DNA of 64,000 nucleotides from Fulvia fulva (lineage: Eukaryota; Ascomycota; Dothideomycetes; Mycosphaerellales; Mycosphaerellaceae), in assembly GCF_020509005.1 (NCBI RefSeq), contig NC_063016.1:4836001-4900000 (forward strand), written 5' to 3'. The notes beneath the pieces are model-generated. The model had not been told where the DNA came from and searched no databases. It worked only from the letters and a program-made list of their open reading frames with translations. The position numbers and the translations under genes were made by a program. How positions within the stretch are numbered: position 1 is the stretch's first letter; each line of letters starts with the position of its first letter. Of this stretch, positions 41,658-53,200 are shown piece by piece.

Positions 41658-44600
41658 TTGAGACACCTAATCTTACCACTATCCAGTACAACGTCAACAA
41701 AAGCCAGCACAAGGTCCAGAGAAGCTTTCTCCAAGCACTGGACCCAAAGAAACACCTAGTTATTGCAGTCCAGGAACCTTGGATCAACAGCAAATCTAAC
41801 AGACCATCTACTGCTAACGACCCAAGGTATCACACACTCCTAGCCAAACAAGGCACCCCTAGAACATGCATGTACATCAGCAAAGAGATGGCAACAGACA
41901 GCTGGGAACAAATCCAACAGGAAGGGGGAGACATCACCTCAGTCAGACTCAACACCAACCAAGGCAGCATCCACATCCACAGTGTATACAACCCACCCCC
42001 CAGCTCCAGAAGCAGCACCCAGCTGGGCACACTACAACAGCTGCCAGACATCCTGCAGAGTGACTCCCAACACATCGTGCTGGGAGACTTCAACTTGCAC
42101 CATCCTACATGGGGATCAGACTTTGCACCTGCCCATCACTTCCTAGCTAACAGACTCCTCTCCACTACCCAAAGCAACAACATGCACCTAGTTACCCCAA
42201 AGGGCCTAACTACCTGGTCACAGAGAGCAAGCTCAAGCACCATTGACCTGTGCTTTGCATCACATGACCTGCAGCAGAAGGTCACCAGATGCTGGGTTAA
42301 CCAGGACTTGGAGTCCTCATCAGATCACCTCCCAATTCAGGTGGAGTTTGAAACACAGACACAGCAGGAAGGAGACCTAGAACCTCAGCTGGCCTGGAAG
42401 GCAGCCAACTGGGAACAGATCAGACAAGACCTGGAACAGAAGCTAGCTGGACTAGAGACCAGGAGACTGGAAACAGCCTTAGACATGGACCAAGCAGTGG
42501 CAGAACTGGTTAGAACAATGCAGGAAACTGCGGCAGCCCACACCAGAGAAAAGAAACAGTCACTGTACCAGAAGCCATTCTGGACAAAGGAATGCTCAGA
42601 GAAGGTCAAGGCAGCCAGGCAGGCCAGGAGAGCCCTTACCCAGCGCCACTCCCAGGAAGCATGGGACAGATACAACCAGGCAACCAGAGACAAGAAGGCC
42701 CAGATCAAGAGGGACAAGATGCTGGAGTGGAGGTCAACAGTTGGATCCATTACCCAGAATCCTGAGAAGATGTGGAAACTAGCAAAGTGGGCAAGACAAC
42801 CCACACAGGACAGAAACATGCTGCCCCAGTTTCCAAACATTGAAGACCAGGAAGGAGTAATCCAACACACTCTCCCAGGAAAGGCACAGGCATTGGGGAA
42901 ACATTTCTTTGGCACACAGGTAGAAGCTGACCTGCAGGATCTGGAGGGCAGTGTGTATCCAACACCACTAGAGCAATCCTGCACAGTGGGAGAGGGAGAG
43001 ATCAAGAGCATCATTAAGACACTCTCAGGAAACAAGGCCCCAGGACCAGATGGGATTCCAAACTTGTTCATTAAGACATGCAAGGACCAGATCTCCCCTG
43101 CACTGTCAAACATCTTTTCACAGTGCATGGCCCAAGGACACTGCCCTAAACACTTCAAGGAGTCACTGACTGTGGTCTTGAGAAAACCACAGAAAGAGGA
43201 CTACACAAAGCTAAAGGCATACAGACCTATTGCCTTGCTCAACACACTAGGCAAACTCTTGGAAAAGATCATAGCAGAAAGGCTGACAAACCTAGCTGAA
43301 GAACATGGAATCCTTCCTGAAGAACAGATGGGAGGCAGGAAACAAAGATCAACACTAACAGCTGTAGAACTTATCACAGAGCAGATCAAGACCCTGTGGC
43401 ACTTTGGGAACAACAAAGCAGCCACACTCCTCTCACTAGACATATCAGGAGCCTTTGACAATGTCTCACACCAGAGGCTGATCCACATCCTGAAACAGAA
43501 GGCTATCCCTAACTGGACAGTCTAGTTCATCCAGTCCTTCCTTAGAGGCAGAACCACAAGACTAAGACTGGGCAGATACAAATCTAACAGCATGCCTACA
43601 GAGACAGGAATCTCACAGGGATCAACAATGTCTCCAATCCTGTTTCTCCTCTTTATGGCAGACCTACTAGCAAAGCTAAACTCCAGAAACACATCAGCCT
43701 CAGGGTTTGTGGATGACACAAACATCCTAGCCTGGTCAGACAGCACAGAAGAGAACTGCAGAATCTTGCAGAAGAAACACAAGGAATGTGAGGAATGGGC
43801 CAGGAAACATGGAGCCAGATTTGCCCCAGAGAAGTATCAACTCATCCACTTCAGTAGAGCCAGAAACAGACACAATATGCAAGCCCTAATCACTATTCAG
43901 GGACACACAACAGAACCCTCAAGTGAATTAAGGGTGCTAGGAATATGGATGGATCCAAAGCTCAGCTGGGGACCACAGGTCAAGAAAGCACAGGCAAGAG
44001 CAGACAACAACAGGCAATCAATTGACAGGCTTACAGCCTCCACATGGGGAGCCACATTTGCGAAAGCAAAGGTTATGTACAAGGCCATTGTGAAGCCAGC
44101 CATGCTATATGGAGCCCAGATCTGGTCAGCCCAAGACAAGATCCCAAAGAGAATTGCAGATCCCATCAGCAGAGCCCAAGCCTCCTGTCTGAAAAAGGTG
44201 CTTGGAGCATACAAGTCAACTCCAACAAGGGTGGTCGAAATGGAGTCTAGCTCCCCACCAGCCAAGCTCTACCTTCAAGGGTTGAGATACCAGTATGCAG
44301 GAAAGACGTCTGCATACCCAGCCCAGCTAGTAATCCAGAAGGCAGTCAACAAAATCAGGAGCCAGTGCACAAGAAGGCACAGACAAGCAAGACCCAATCC
44401 AGCCCCACAGAAGCAGCAGGACCTGCAGAAGTTTAAAGAACTAACAGAACAGCTGCACCTAGCCCAGCAGGAACAGGACAGAGGGGCTCAGGGGAGAGAA
44501 TCAGCAGCCAGCCAAGGGAAGAAGCAACAGTCTCTAGCTGAAAGGATGGCAGGACTCCTCTGGAAGACTGAATGGACAAGAACCCCACAGAGGCCAGGAA

Positions 44601-45040
44601 CCCCAAAGGCACTCCAACAGTTTGGTAGCCACAACTACCGACTGTACTCAGACCTGACCAGGTCAGAAGCAAGCATAGCAATACAAATCCGCTCTGAACA
44701 CATCGGAGTCAGGGCATACCTGCATCAGAGAAAAGTCCCAGGTATCGAAGACAAGAGTTGCCCATGCGGCTACCTGTCCCAGAATGTCGAACATAGACTT
44801 CTGGTTTGCAAAGAATGGAGTACAGGGAGAGGTGAATGGAGGGCAAGGGCAAGGAACAGAAACTTCCAAGCCATGATCAGCAATAAGGGAGACCTCCAGA
44901 GAATTACAAGGTGGATCATCCACCAAGGATTTTTGGAGCAGTTCTCTCTTACTAGGGAAACAGAGAGATGGATTGAGGAGAGAAAGAAGGAGGAGGAGAG
45001 CAGGAAGAGGGGGACAACTCTAGGGTTGCAGACAAGGTAG
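41654..45040 (+). pseudogene. LINE-A copy 2 ORF2, one internal TAG
   Basis: A 1,128-codon endonuclease-RT frame with a single TAG at 43523-43525. Domain order matches LINE-B ORF2: endonuclease (QEPWIN, GDFNLHHP, SSDHLP), RT (SLDISGAFD near 43432, FVDD at 43705-43716) and a C-terminal Cys/His cluster (from ~44758). The translated parts are identical to copy 1. Everything but the one stop is open, so a single CAG-to-TAG change separates it from an intact gene; I infer Gln from the RIP pattern. Confidence 0.88.
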
Positions 45041-45193
45041 TCAGAGGCTAACCACCATGACACTAGTGCACCCTAATGGAAGGAAAACTGAGAACTCATG
45101 GCAAGGAAGCTATTAGAGAAGGAGAGGAGGTTTTTACCTAGGAATAGGTTTCCTACCTTATGCAGTAATATAGATAGATAGATTTGTCATTCC

Positions 45194-45225
45194 CCTGTTC
45201 TAGGACCCTATCCGGCCTATGCAGG
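45194..45225 (-). other. LINE-B5 3'-terminal hairpin
   Basis: Sense CCTG/CAGG outer and TAGG/CCTA inner stems enclose CCGGATAGGGT upstream of the TCTA tail. Confidence 0.58.
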
Positions 45226-45346
45226 TATATATCTATTGTTATGTACAAAGGGAAACCCGAATAGGTGAAAACCCTTCCCGCCCCCGACTACTCCTTGTCT
45301 AGATTAGCTTTCCCTCTGAACGTACGTAGTCCATGTCACTACCCCG

Positions 45347-48300
45347 TTAGCCCCCGCTCCTAGCCGGTCTCGTCGCGCTGCGTCGTGTCCTCTCTTCCTG
45401 CACTGCTCCTACTAGGCGGTACTGTTCTAGCCAGCCCTTCTCTAGTATCCAGTTCGTAATGCGCCGTAGGTCTTCAGCGTTGTTAAGAAGTGCCCCAATC
45501 GTCCGGTTCCTCGCCTTTGCCATCCACTCCCCCCTTCCTAGCGACCACCTCGGACAGACGAGGAGTGCGTGCCGTACGTTCTGGGAGCGATAGCCGCAGG
45601 GGCAGCTAGTATTCGTGTATCCTGGAACCTTCCTCCATGATAGGTACCCCTGGAGGCCGATGTGTTCGCTTCGCAGTTGGGTTGCTATGCTACTCTGTGC
45701 CCTCGTAAGGCGGTAGTGGATGAGCTTCGGGGGGTGCTTGACCGCGGATTTTGTAGCTGACCATTCCTTAGGTTGTCCCGCTGGCTGAGGGCGTCCACTA
45801 TGCCCTACAACCTGGTTGTTCCACCTCTCTTTCCATAGTTGCTCTACAAACGATTTCTCACCTTCCCATTGTGTTGCTAGCTGTTCGTCCCTTGCCCGGT
45901 AGTTCGGCTCGTTTCCGGGTCGAATGCCCTTGTGCGCTGGTACTGATTCGCGGGCCCTTGCGACTGCACTGGCGATGACCTTCTGTACTGGGTACTGTGC
46001 CGACTTGCCTAAGTAGGAGGTCCGTAGTCCCTGGATGTATAGGTCGATCGGCGGTATAGCGGTCTCGTGCTCAAGCATCCTCGTTGGTGTCGACTTATAT
46101 GCCCCGGTGACCTTCCTTAGGCATTGGTTTTGGATCTTCGCTAGCGGCGCGACGAGTCCCTTCGATGGGCAGGCCCTCTCGCCTAAGGACCACACTTGGC
46201 TGCCATAGGTAAGGACTGGCCGTACAATAGCCGTATATAGAAGTCGTGACTGCCGGAAGTCCGCCCCCCATGTGGACGCAGTGAGCCTCTGGCATGATGC
46301 CATATTCTGTTCAGCTTTCCGTAATATTGCCTGTACGTGCTTCCTCCACCGTAGCGCCGGGTCCACCCATAGTCCGAGGATCCTGAGCTGATTTGCCGGG
46401 TTAGTCGTGTGCCCCTGTATCTGGATAGAAGCTTGCATATTGTGGAACCGTGGCCGGCGCGTAAAGTGTATCAGATTGTACTTTTCTGGGGCAAACCGAG
46501 CCCCGTGCCTCCTAGCCCAGTCCTCGCAGATCTTGTGCTTCTCTTCTAGTAGCCTACAGTTCTCCTCAGTCGAGGAAGACCACGCTAGGATGTTTGTGTC
46601 GTCTACGAAGCCGCTCGCAGCGGTGTTCTGGGATTCTAGGGCTGGGAGCAGCGTCGCCATAAAGAAGAGGAACAGAATAGGTGCTAGCGTTGAGCCTTGC
46701 GGGATTCCAGTGTGGACTGCTTGAAATGGGCTTCTGTACTGGCCGACCAGGATCGACGTACTGCGGTTTTGGAGGTAGGACCGTACGAAGTTGACAAGCC
46801 ACTCAGGGAGTCCTTTCGACCTTAGGATGTAGAGAAGCCGCGGGTGTGACACGTAGTCGAAGGCTCCCGATATGTCTAGGCTAAGTAAGGAAGCCACCTT
46901 GTCCCTATTCTTATACCAGATGGCCTTTACCTGAGAGGTGATAAGTTCCATCGCGGATAGCGTCGATCGCTGTGGGCGCGCACCCATCTGGGTGTCCGGG
47001 AGTAGGGAGTGTTCCTCTGCCGCCTCGGAGAGTCTCGTTGCAACCAGCTTCTCAAGCGCCTTCCCAAGAGTGTTAAGGAGCGCAATTGGGCGGTACGACT
47101 TCACCTGCGTATAGTCTTCCTTCTGCGGCTTGCGTAGGACCACTGTCGTCGATTGTTTAAAAGCTATCGGGTGGTATCCGGTCTGTAGGCAGGCGTTGAA
47201 GATCGCTGCAACTGCTGGGGCTAGTTGATCTCTACACTTCTTTAGTAGCTCGTTTGGGATCCCATCCGGCCCCGGGGCTTTCTTCGCCGGCAACTTCCTC
47301 AGCACAGCGGTAACTTCTCCCTCGGACACCTCCTGTTGGACCGCGATGCTAGGGGCTAGGGGAGTAGAGCTGTTTATGTCGCTTAGATCAGCCTCGACTG
47401 GGGGTGGGAAGAACTTGCTAGCCAGTAGACGCGCCTTGGCCTCGGGGTCGCTAACCGGGCCACTAGGCGATTGTAGCGCTGGGATAGAGAAGGAGGGGCC
47501 CTGTGTAGGGTCCTGTCGGGCCCATTTCGCTAGCTTCCACATCCTCTCTGGCTTGCCGGCGATTTCTTCCACTGTGGCCCTCCAGCCGACTGCTTTCTCC
47601 CTCCGTATTATGGCTTTCTTCTGTTGGCATGCCTCCCTGTATACGTTCCAGGCCTCCTCGCTATGGCTGCTCGTCCACACCCGGCGGGCTCTCCTTGCTT
47701 CTCTTACTACCGCAGTGCACTCCGGCGTCCAGTATGGTTTGGACCATGTCGTTGGTTGGGCAAGCGGAACGTGAAGTGAGGTCGCTTTTCTTATTTCGTC
47801 TGTCAACCCCTGGACTGCTTCGTCTATCTCGTCTTTACTGTTGTATTGCTGCTGCGCGATCTGGACTAGCCTCTTGGAGTCATCGAGGTACGCCTGGATG
47901 TTGGCCCAGTGGGCCTTTCCCCAGTTTGGCTTAGGGGTTCTCGCTGGTGTGCGTTGTATCTGTGTCGCAATAGAGGTCCTGACTGGCATGTGGTCTGACG
48001 ACGCCTCGAGTTCATGTTCGATCCCACAGTAGGTTACCGTGTGGTAGTGGCTATCTGAGATCCAGGAGAGGTCGATCGTGCCTTGGAGTCCCCCTCTCTT
48101 CCAGGTGCCCAGGTCCTTCGGGGTATTGAGGGCAATTGCGTTGCTCGCCATCAAGTCGAGTACTTCGTCGGCTATAGGCTGCGGCTGCATAAGGCTTTCC
48201 CAGGAAGGGTGGTGTATGTTGAAGTCTCCTACTACGATGTGGCACCCTTGTCTCTTGAGCGCACTGTCTAGGTGTCTGCAGACCCCTAGGTCGCGGCTAG

Positions 48301-48664
48301 ACCTCGAGGCTGGCGGTTGCATGTATAGGTTGTGTATCCAGGTGCTACCCACGTGGAGGGAGGTAATATCGCCCCCGCCTTCTTCGTCTGCGTAGTACAC
48401 TACCTCCCAGTCGGATTCTAGTATGTCCTTGCTGACATAGAAGCACGTGCGGGGTCTGCCGTCGCCTCGTAGGCATGTCGTGTAGCCTGGTGACTTGCAG
48501 GTCGTTGGTCTCTTATGGTGCGGGTTAATCCATGGCTCCTGGATTGCAAGGACGTGGTGGACGCGCGGGTCCGCCTCGTGTAGGAAATGGTTCTGGACTA
48601 TATCCTTGCTATGGTTGACGTTATACTGGATGATGCTAAGCGTGTCGAGGCTAGTCATCGGCAT
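45347..48664 (-). CDS. LINE-B5 ORF2: endonuclease-reverse transcriptase
   Basis: Uninterrupted, ~1,105 residues from the ATG at 48662-48664 (MPMTSLDTLSI); the longer frame to 48670 starts with TTG. It differs from B2 by very few residues (for example LS for LN near residue 10, QPQ for QPH in the endonuclease). Catalytic FVDD is encoded at 46598-46609. Domains and role are as in B2. Two intact near-identical copies argue that the family has been active recently. Confidence 0.93.
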   Translation of the reverse strand: MPMTSLDTLSIIQYNVNHSKDIVQNHFLHEADPRVHHVLAIQEPWINPHHKRPTTCKSPGYTTCLRGDGRPRTCFYVSKDILESDWEVVYYADEEGGGDITSLHVGSTWIHNLYMQPPASRSSRDLGVCRHLDSALKRQGCHIVVGDFNIHHPSWESLMQPQPIADEVLDLMASNAIALNTPKDLGTWKRGGLQGTIDLSWISDSHYHTVTYCGIEHELEASSDHMPVRTSIATQIQRTPARTPKPNWGKAHWANIQAYLDDSKRLVQIAQQQYNSKDEIDEAVQGLTDEIRKATSLHVPLAQPTTWSKPYWTPECTAVVREARRARRVWTSSHSEEAWNVYREACQQKKAIIRREKAVGWRATVEEIAGKPERMWKLAKWARQDPTQGPSFSIPALQSPSGPVSDPEAKARLLASKFFPPPVEADLSDINSSTPLAPSIAVQQEVSEGEVTAVLRKLPAKKAPGPDGIPNELLKKCRDQLAPAVAAIFNACLQTGYHPIAFKQSTTVVLRKPQKEDYTQVKSYRPIALLNTLGKALEKLVATRLSEAAEEHSLLPDTQMGARPQRSTLSAMELITSQVKAIWYKNRDKVASLLSLDISGAFDYVSHPRLLYILRSKGLPEWLVNFVRSYLQNRSTSILVGQYRSPFQAVHTGIPQGSTLAPILFLFFMATLLPALESQNTAASGFVDDTNILAWSSSTEENCRLLEEKHKICEDWARRHGARFAPEKYNLIHFTRRPRFHNMQASIQIQGHTTNPANQLRILGLWVDPALRWRKHVQAILRKAEQNMASCQRLTASTWGADFRQSRLLYTAIVRPVLTYGSQVWSLGERACPSKGLVAPLAKIQNQCLRKVTGAYKSTPTRMLEHETAIPPIDLYIQGLRTSYLGKSAQYPVQKVIASAVARARESVPAHKGIRPGNEPNYRARDEQLATQWEGEKSFVEQLWKERWNNQVVGHSGRPQPAGQPKEWSATKSAVKHPPKLIHYRLTRAQSSIATQLRSEHIGLQGYLSWRKVPGYTNTSCPCGYRSQNVRHALLVCPRWSLGRGEWMAKARNRTIGALLNNAEDLRRITNWILEKGWLEQYRLVGAVQEERTRRSATRPARSGG

Positions 48665-49928
48665 CGACAATCATTTCCTCTGTATCGTCCTGTGTCCTAC
48701 TGCCCTGTGCGTCCTGGTCTACGCCTGTCGGCTGTGTACTAAAGGGGAGCCGGGCCTGGTTAGATTCCCTCGCCGCAGCTAGCAGAGCACGTGGCCTCCC
48801 GTACGCCCTAGGCTGCGCATCCTTTACATCGTTCTCGGCCCTAGGGCGCTTGTGCCCGACCGCCGCTAGTTGGTTCCGGTGTGGGCTAGCCTCACGGTCG
48901 CCGTAGAATCTTGGGGCGACGGTTCTGTTTGTGATTGCCTTGTTTTTCGCTAGTTTCCGCTGTGGGCATTCCGCACTATACGATGGGTGGTGCCCCGGAC
49001 AGTTCGCGCACCGTCTCGTAGTCGATGTACAGTCCCTAGACATATGGTCTCCTGCACAGTTCGAGCAGGCCTGCTTGTTTGTGCACGTGTAGGTTTGGTG
49101 TCCATACTGTTGGCATTTGAAGCATTGGAGGACACGAAAGGATGAGGAGTGCTTTTCTACTGTCTTGAGGCTGTATTGCCAGACCAGGCCTTGTTCTATC
49201 GCTAGATCCGCCGCTTTCGCGTCTTGTAGCCATACTATTAGCGCCGAGGCCTTCTTGCCTTCTGGCCATTTCCTATGGAGCCAAGTCGCCTTCTGGATTG
49301 GAGAGTTAAGAGTGACCGGGTTGTCCTCTTGGAGAGCGCGTAGGTGACCCTGGTTGGTTGGGTCAAACTCCTTAGGCATGTCGTGGACTAGGATCGTGAA
49401 TTGTTTCGTTGAGACCTTCGCTGATGCCGCAACCTTAGATGCCCACTGTGGCTGTGCCTCTAGGTGCCTCCTAGCAGTAGCAGAGCTAGTATAGATCTGT
49501 AGAGTGCCGTTGGACTGTTGGTTCACTGCGACCACCCCTGGTTGGTTGATTCGTTGGGCGAGCTCCTTGTTCGATAGCTTCGCAACTTCGGCCTGGTCTT
49601 CCTTTGCTGCAATGCGGATCGTAACTGCATCGTGCGTTGGGCGGGGGCCTGGTATCGATGCCGCGACCGATGCCCAGCTATGGGGGTGTTGATTCCAGGT
49701 GGCCTTGCTAATCGCCTGGGACGTCGTCCTCATTTCTTGTTGCCCTCGGTGATACGACAGTACAAGCGCCGTGCGTAGCTGAGTGATCATTACCTGTAGA
49801 GACCGGTAAGGGAGCTGATCGTTAGTTTCCATGCTTTTTGCGTCCTCTATAAGTTGCTGCCAGTTGTCTTGGGGGGGCTTCGCCTGTAGGGCCGTAGGCG
49901 CCGTTAGTGCCGTAGCCTGGGCTGCCAT
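48651..49928 (-). CDS. LINE-B5 ORF1: gag-like RNA-binding protein
   Basis: A 425-residue open frame with three zinc knuckles as in B2 (CFKCQQYGH, CSNCAGDH, CANCPGHH). It differs from B2 at a handful of positions (ATALT for ATVLT near the start, Trp for Arg before NQHPHSW, Thr for Ile in QPTGVDQ). It overlaps the ORF2 start by 14 nt (first ORF2 ATG to the ORF1 TAG). Confidence 0.92.
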   Translation of the reverse strand: MAAQATALTAPTALQAKPPQDNWQQLIEDAKSMETNDQLPYRSLQVMITQLRTALVLSYHRGQQEMRTTSQAISKATWNQHPHSWASVAASIPGPRPTHDAVTIRIAAKEDQAEVAKLSNKELAQRINQPGVVAVNQQSNGTLQIYTSSATARRHLEAQPQWASKVAASAKVSTKQFTILVHDMPKEFDPTNQGHLRALQEDNPVTLNSPIQKATWLHRKWPEGKKASALIVWLQDAKAADLAIEQGLVWQYSLKTVEKHSSSFRVLQCFKCQQYGHQTYTCTNKQACSNCAGDHMSRDCTSTTRRCANCPGHHPSYSAECPQRKLAKNKAITNRTVAPRFYGDREASPHRNQLAAVGHKRPRAENDVKDAQPRAYGRPRALLAAARESNQARLPFSTQPTGVDQDAQGSRTQDDTEEMIVDADD

Positions 49929-50158
49929 TGCCTAGGAGTTGCCCAATGTAGCTAGGCACCTCCGCGGCGTTTGGAGCTGAAGAAACAGGGTGAAGAGAGC
50001 TTCAAGCTGTCCAGATTGAATGAGGTAGAACTCCCTCAGTCCTAGGGGCAGTGGCCTGCTTTTTATATCGTTGGAATGGCCTTGATAAGAGCTTTCGAAT
50101 GTGTCGTGTTTTGGCGCAGAGATCGATGATTCAACGAATATAGTACGTAAATACTATG

Positions 50159-50242
50159 TGCAGTAATATATATAGACATAAACCCGCATGGGCCGGAGGG
50201 CACCACAACGGGTAAATGAATCATCTATCTATCTATATACCT
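50159..50242 (+). mobile_element. LINE-A copy 2, 3' end beyond LINE-B5
   Basis: Completes the LINE-A 3' UTR after the 12-bp duplication. It carries the terminal hairpin (50182-50213, ACCCG/CGGGT) and the ATCTATCTATCTATA tail. The sequence matches copy 1 except a RIP-type C-to-T near 50167. Confidence 0.92.
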
Positions 50243-53200
50243 AGACGATAAGTGATTTTGAATACGAACTGTACTAGGAACTGTACCTAGCGTACCTACC
50301 GTCTATTAAGTTGTTTCGTACTTATAAAGTATTCTAGATTCTTATAATCGGAGTAGATAATGACGGGGTTGTTATCTACATCCTTTTTATTCTCGAAATC
50401 GGTGTCTATATTATCGTCCAAGTTAACGGTAAGCTTAGGTCTCTATTCTTCGAAGGCGAGGACGATAGCTAATAGTTCCTTATCGTAAATCTCGTAGTTA
50501 TACTCCTATAGTAACATCTTCTTAGACATATATACTACCGGTCTCTAGACGTCTTTGTATTTCTATAAAATTACTACCGTAGTAACGAAATCTAAGGCAT
50601 CTATTTCGACTATAGTTTCTAACCCTAGTACGAAGTATACGAGTACCGTGTCCGTTAAGAATGCATCTTTCAATCCTTAGAAGGCTACTTCGCATTCTAT
50701 TGTCTAAACGTATAGTATCGGCTTACTATTCTTACTAGTCTTTATTAAATTCGTAAGGGGTATATAGATTTTAGAGAAGTTCTATATAAACCTTCGATAG
50801 AAGTTTCCGAACCTAAGTAATACTTATACATCCTTTAGGTATATTAGAGTAAGCTAGTTCTTGACTACGTCGACCTTTTCTAGGTCTATACGGATACCGT
50901 CGACTCCTATAATAACACTAAGGTACTTCGTCTCTATTTAGCAGAACTCGTATTTATCGATGTCTAATTATAGGCCGGCTTTACGTATACGCTATAGCAC
51001 TTTACGTACGTATTGTATATATTCCTCGAATATGTCGCTAAAGATTAGGATATTATCTAGGTATACTAAATAGAAGTCATCGAGATACTCCCTAAGCGCA
51101 TCGCTAATATATAATTAGAATGTTCCTAGAGCATTACATAGGCCGAAAGGCATTACTATACACTCGAATTGACTATAGCGAGTGCTAAACGTAGTTTTCT
51201 ATTCGTAGCCCTCCGTAATACGAATACGGTTAAAGGTAGAGATAACATCGAGTTTAGTAAAGTACTTCTTCCTATTTAGACGGTTTAGCGTTTCTTAGAA
51301 TAGCGGTATTAGGTATCTACTTTTGACCGTAAGGGCATTAAGAGCTCTATAGTCGATATAGACCCGTAGACCGCCGCCTAGTTTACGTATAATTAGTACT
51401 AGTATAGAAGCCGGGCTCGTGCTTTGTTATATCGCTCTAGATTCTAGCTGATTATCGACCTACTTTTTGATTACCTTATTCTCGCGAGATAACATTACGT
51501 ATAGCCGCTTAAAAGGAGGTGACTTGGTTTTGTCTTTAAGGTGTATTTCATAGTCTTTGCTAGGGCGGTAAGGTAGGATCTTCGATATATCCTAACGGTT
51601 AAAACAGTCCTCGAAATCGTATAGTTCCTAGGGCAAGTAGACCTTAGTATCTTAGTCCTTACCTTTACCTTTTATAAATCTATCGAAGTCTTTATTTACT
51701 ATTATTGTACATACTATTAAGGGGTTTACTAACTGTACCTTCCGAAGGTTTATAGCGTAGAGCCTAGTAGGATCGAAGTCTTACCTAGTCGCTACTATTA
51801 CGTAGGCTCGTAATAGGTTAGCGTAGTGCTTCTAACTAGGTAGTATAATCCACATTATATAGACTTCCGCTCCTTTCTTACGAGCTAGTTTTACTACGTA
51901 GGCCGCGGAGATATTTACGATATCGATCTCTAGTTCTAGTTCGACAACTCGTTACTTTTGTTTCGTATATTAGTACGGTCGCTTTAACGTCTTAACGCCG
52001 TCTACCGGTAACGGTTATCGAGTATATATACGGAAGTTATCCTCTTCGTCCTCGAACGTCGTATAGAACTATAGTTAGGGTATATACTTAAGTAACGATA
52101 GCGTAGGAGCGGTAACTTCGTCGGGGTTATCTTCCGCTATCGGCGGTCGATAATTGCCTAATAGTACTAGCGTAGCTAGATAGTTAATAGACTATACTAT
52201 TAGGTACTTATTAGACCTCTAGTTTGCTCTATAGGTACGGCATTTCAAATGCTTTATAATTATAATGCCCTTCTCCTATTATATCTCTAGTTCGTAGTCT
52301 ACAAACTAACTAGAGCCGAGCACGATGTTATACTCTAGTGATTCTACTAAGTAGTAGCTAAGGATTTCGACGTAACCGCTAATATTAAAAGGAAAGGACG
52401 TAGACTCGGTAATAAGCTCGTTAGCGGAGCCGCTATTAGCTAGTCCTAATTAAAGAGGTTCTTCCTAGAGTCGAGGAAGATTATATATACGAGCGTATAT
52501 AGAATTTATGTACTAAGAGGTAGTACTATAATTAAGGAAGGTAAGAGCTTAATTACTATCTATACTACTAGGCATTATAAGGTAAGGGGACACTCTCGGC
52601 CTTAGTGCCCCTCGTATAATAGGCGGTGTTAGAGAGCTTACTAATATACGTAAAGCGTACTCTAGTCTTTATATTACTATATCTCGCTATATTTCCTTCT
52701 TAGTATTATATTCGTAAGTAGGACTAACGGTTGTCGTACTTAAGCGTTAGTCTAGCTATTTCCCTATTACTAAGGGTTAGCCGGTGTCTATATTATAGAG
52801 CTAGTATTTACGCGCGGCGGAGGGCGCTTATACTACTTAATAGGGTAGTCTAGCGAGTATAAGTTATAGTCTATACGGCGGTAGCGGATATAACCGCCTA
52901 CTACGATAATACTAGCCTTCTCCTTAGGTTCGAGCTTCTTAAAGTTCCTTAAATTCGCGCGGCATCTAAGCGTATAGCTTAAGGCCTAAACCTTAGGCTA
53001 CGCCGGGCGCGGTAGGTATAGTACCGTTACTACCGCTAGTACTACGAGGCGGTCGTAGTATAGCTAGGGTCTTTGACTTTAGGCGCTCGAACTTAGCTTC
53101 GAGCTTATAGTATAGGTCGACTAAGTCTTCGCGGTCCTTAGTCTCTATAGGCAGTGCCTCTATATATTTGTAGTTAAGCTTACCCTCGAGTAGGTGGTGA

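Larger units (their letters stand above)
40396..45172 (+). mobile_element. LINE-A copy 2 (5' portion, to the LINE-B5 insertion)
   Basis: A plus-strand copy practically identical to copy 1, including the same nonsense codons and 5' end (GACACGATGATAG). Its 3' UTR is broken at 45172 by LINE-B5 and resumes at 50159 after a 12-bp duplication TGCAGTAATATA. Copy 2 has Pro and Gly where copy 1 has Leu and Arg in ORF1, both explained by RIP of copy 1. Confidence 0.93.
45173..50158 (-). mobile_element. LINE-B copy B5, intact, inserted in the LINE-A 3' UTR
   Basis: A full-length, un-RIPed LINE-B on the minus strand between 12-bp duplications TGCAGTAATATA (45161-45172, 50159-50170) in the LINE-A copy 2 3' UTR. 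Conserved 5' sequence ends near 50130; 28 nt of filler (50131-50158) precede the duplication. Both ORFs are open. This is one of the youngest insertions, younger than LINE-A copy 2. Confidence 0.95.
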
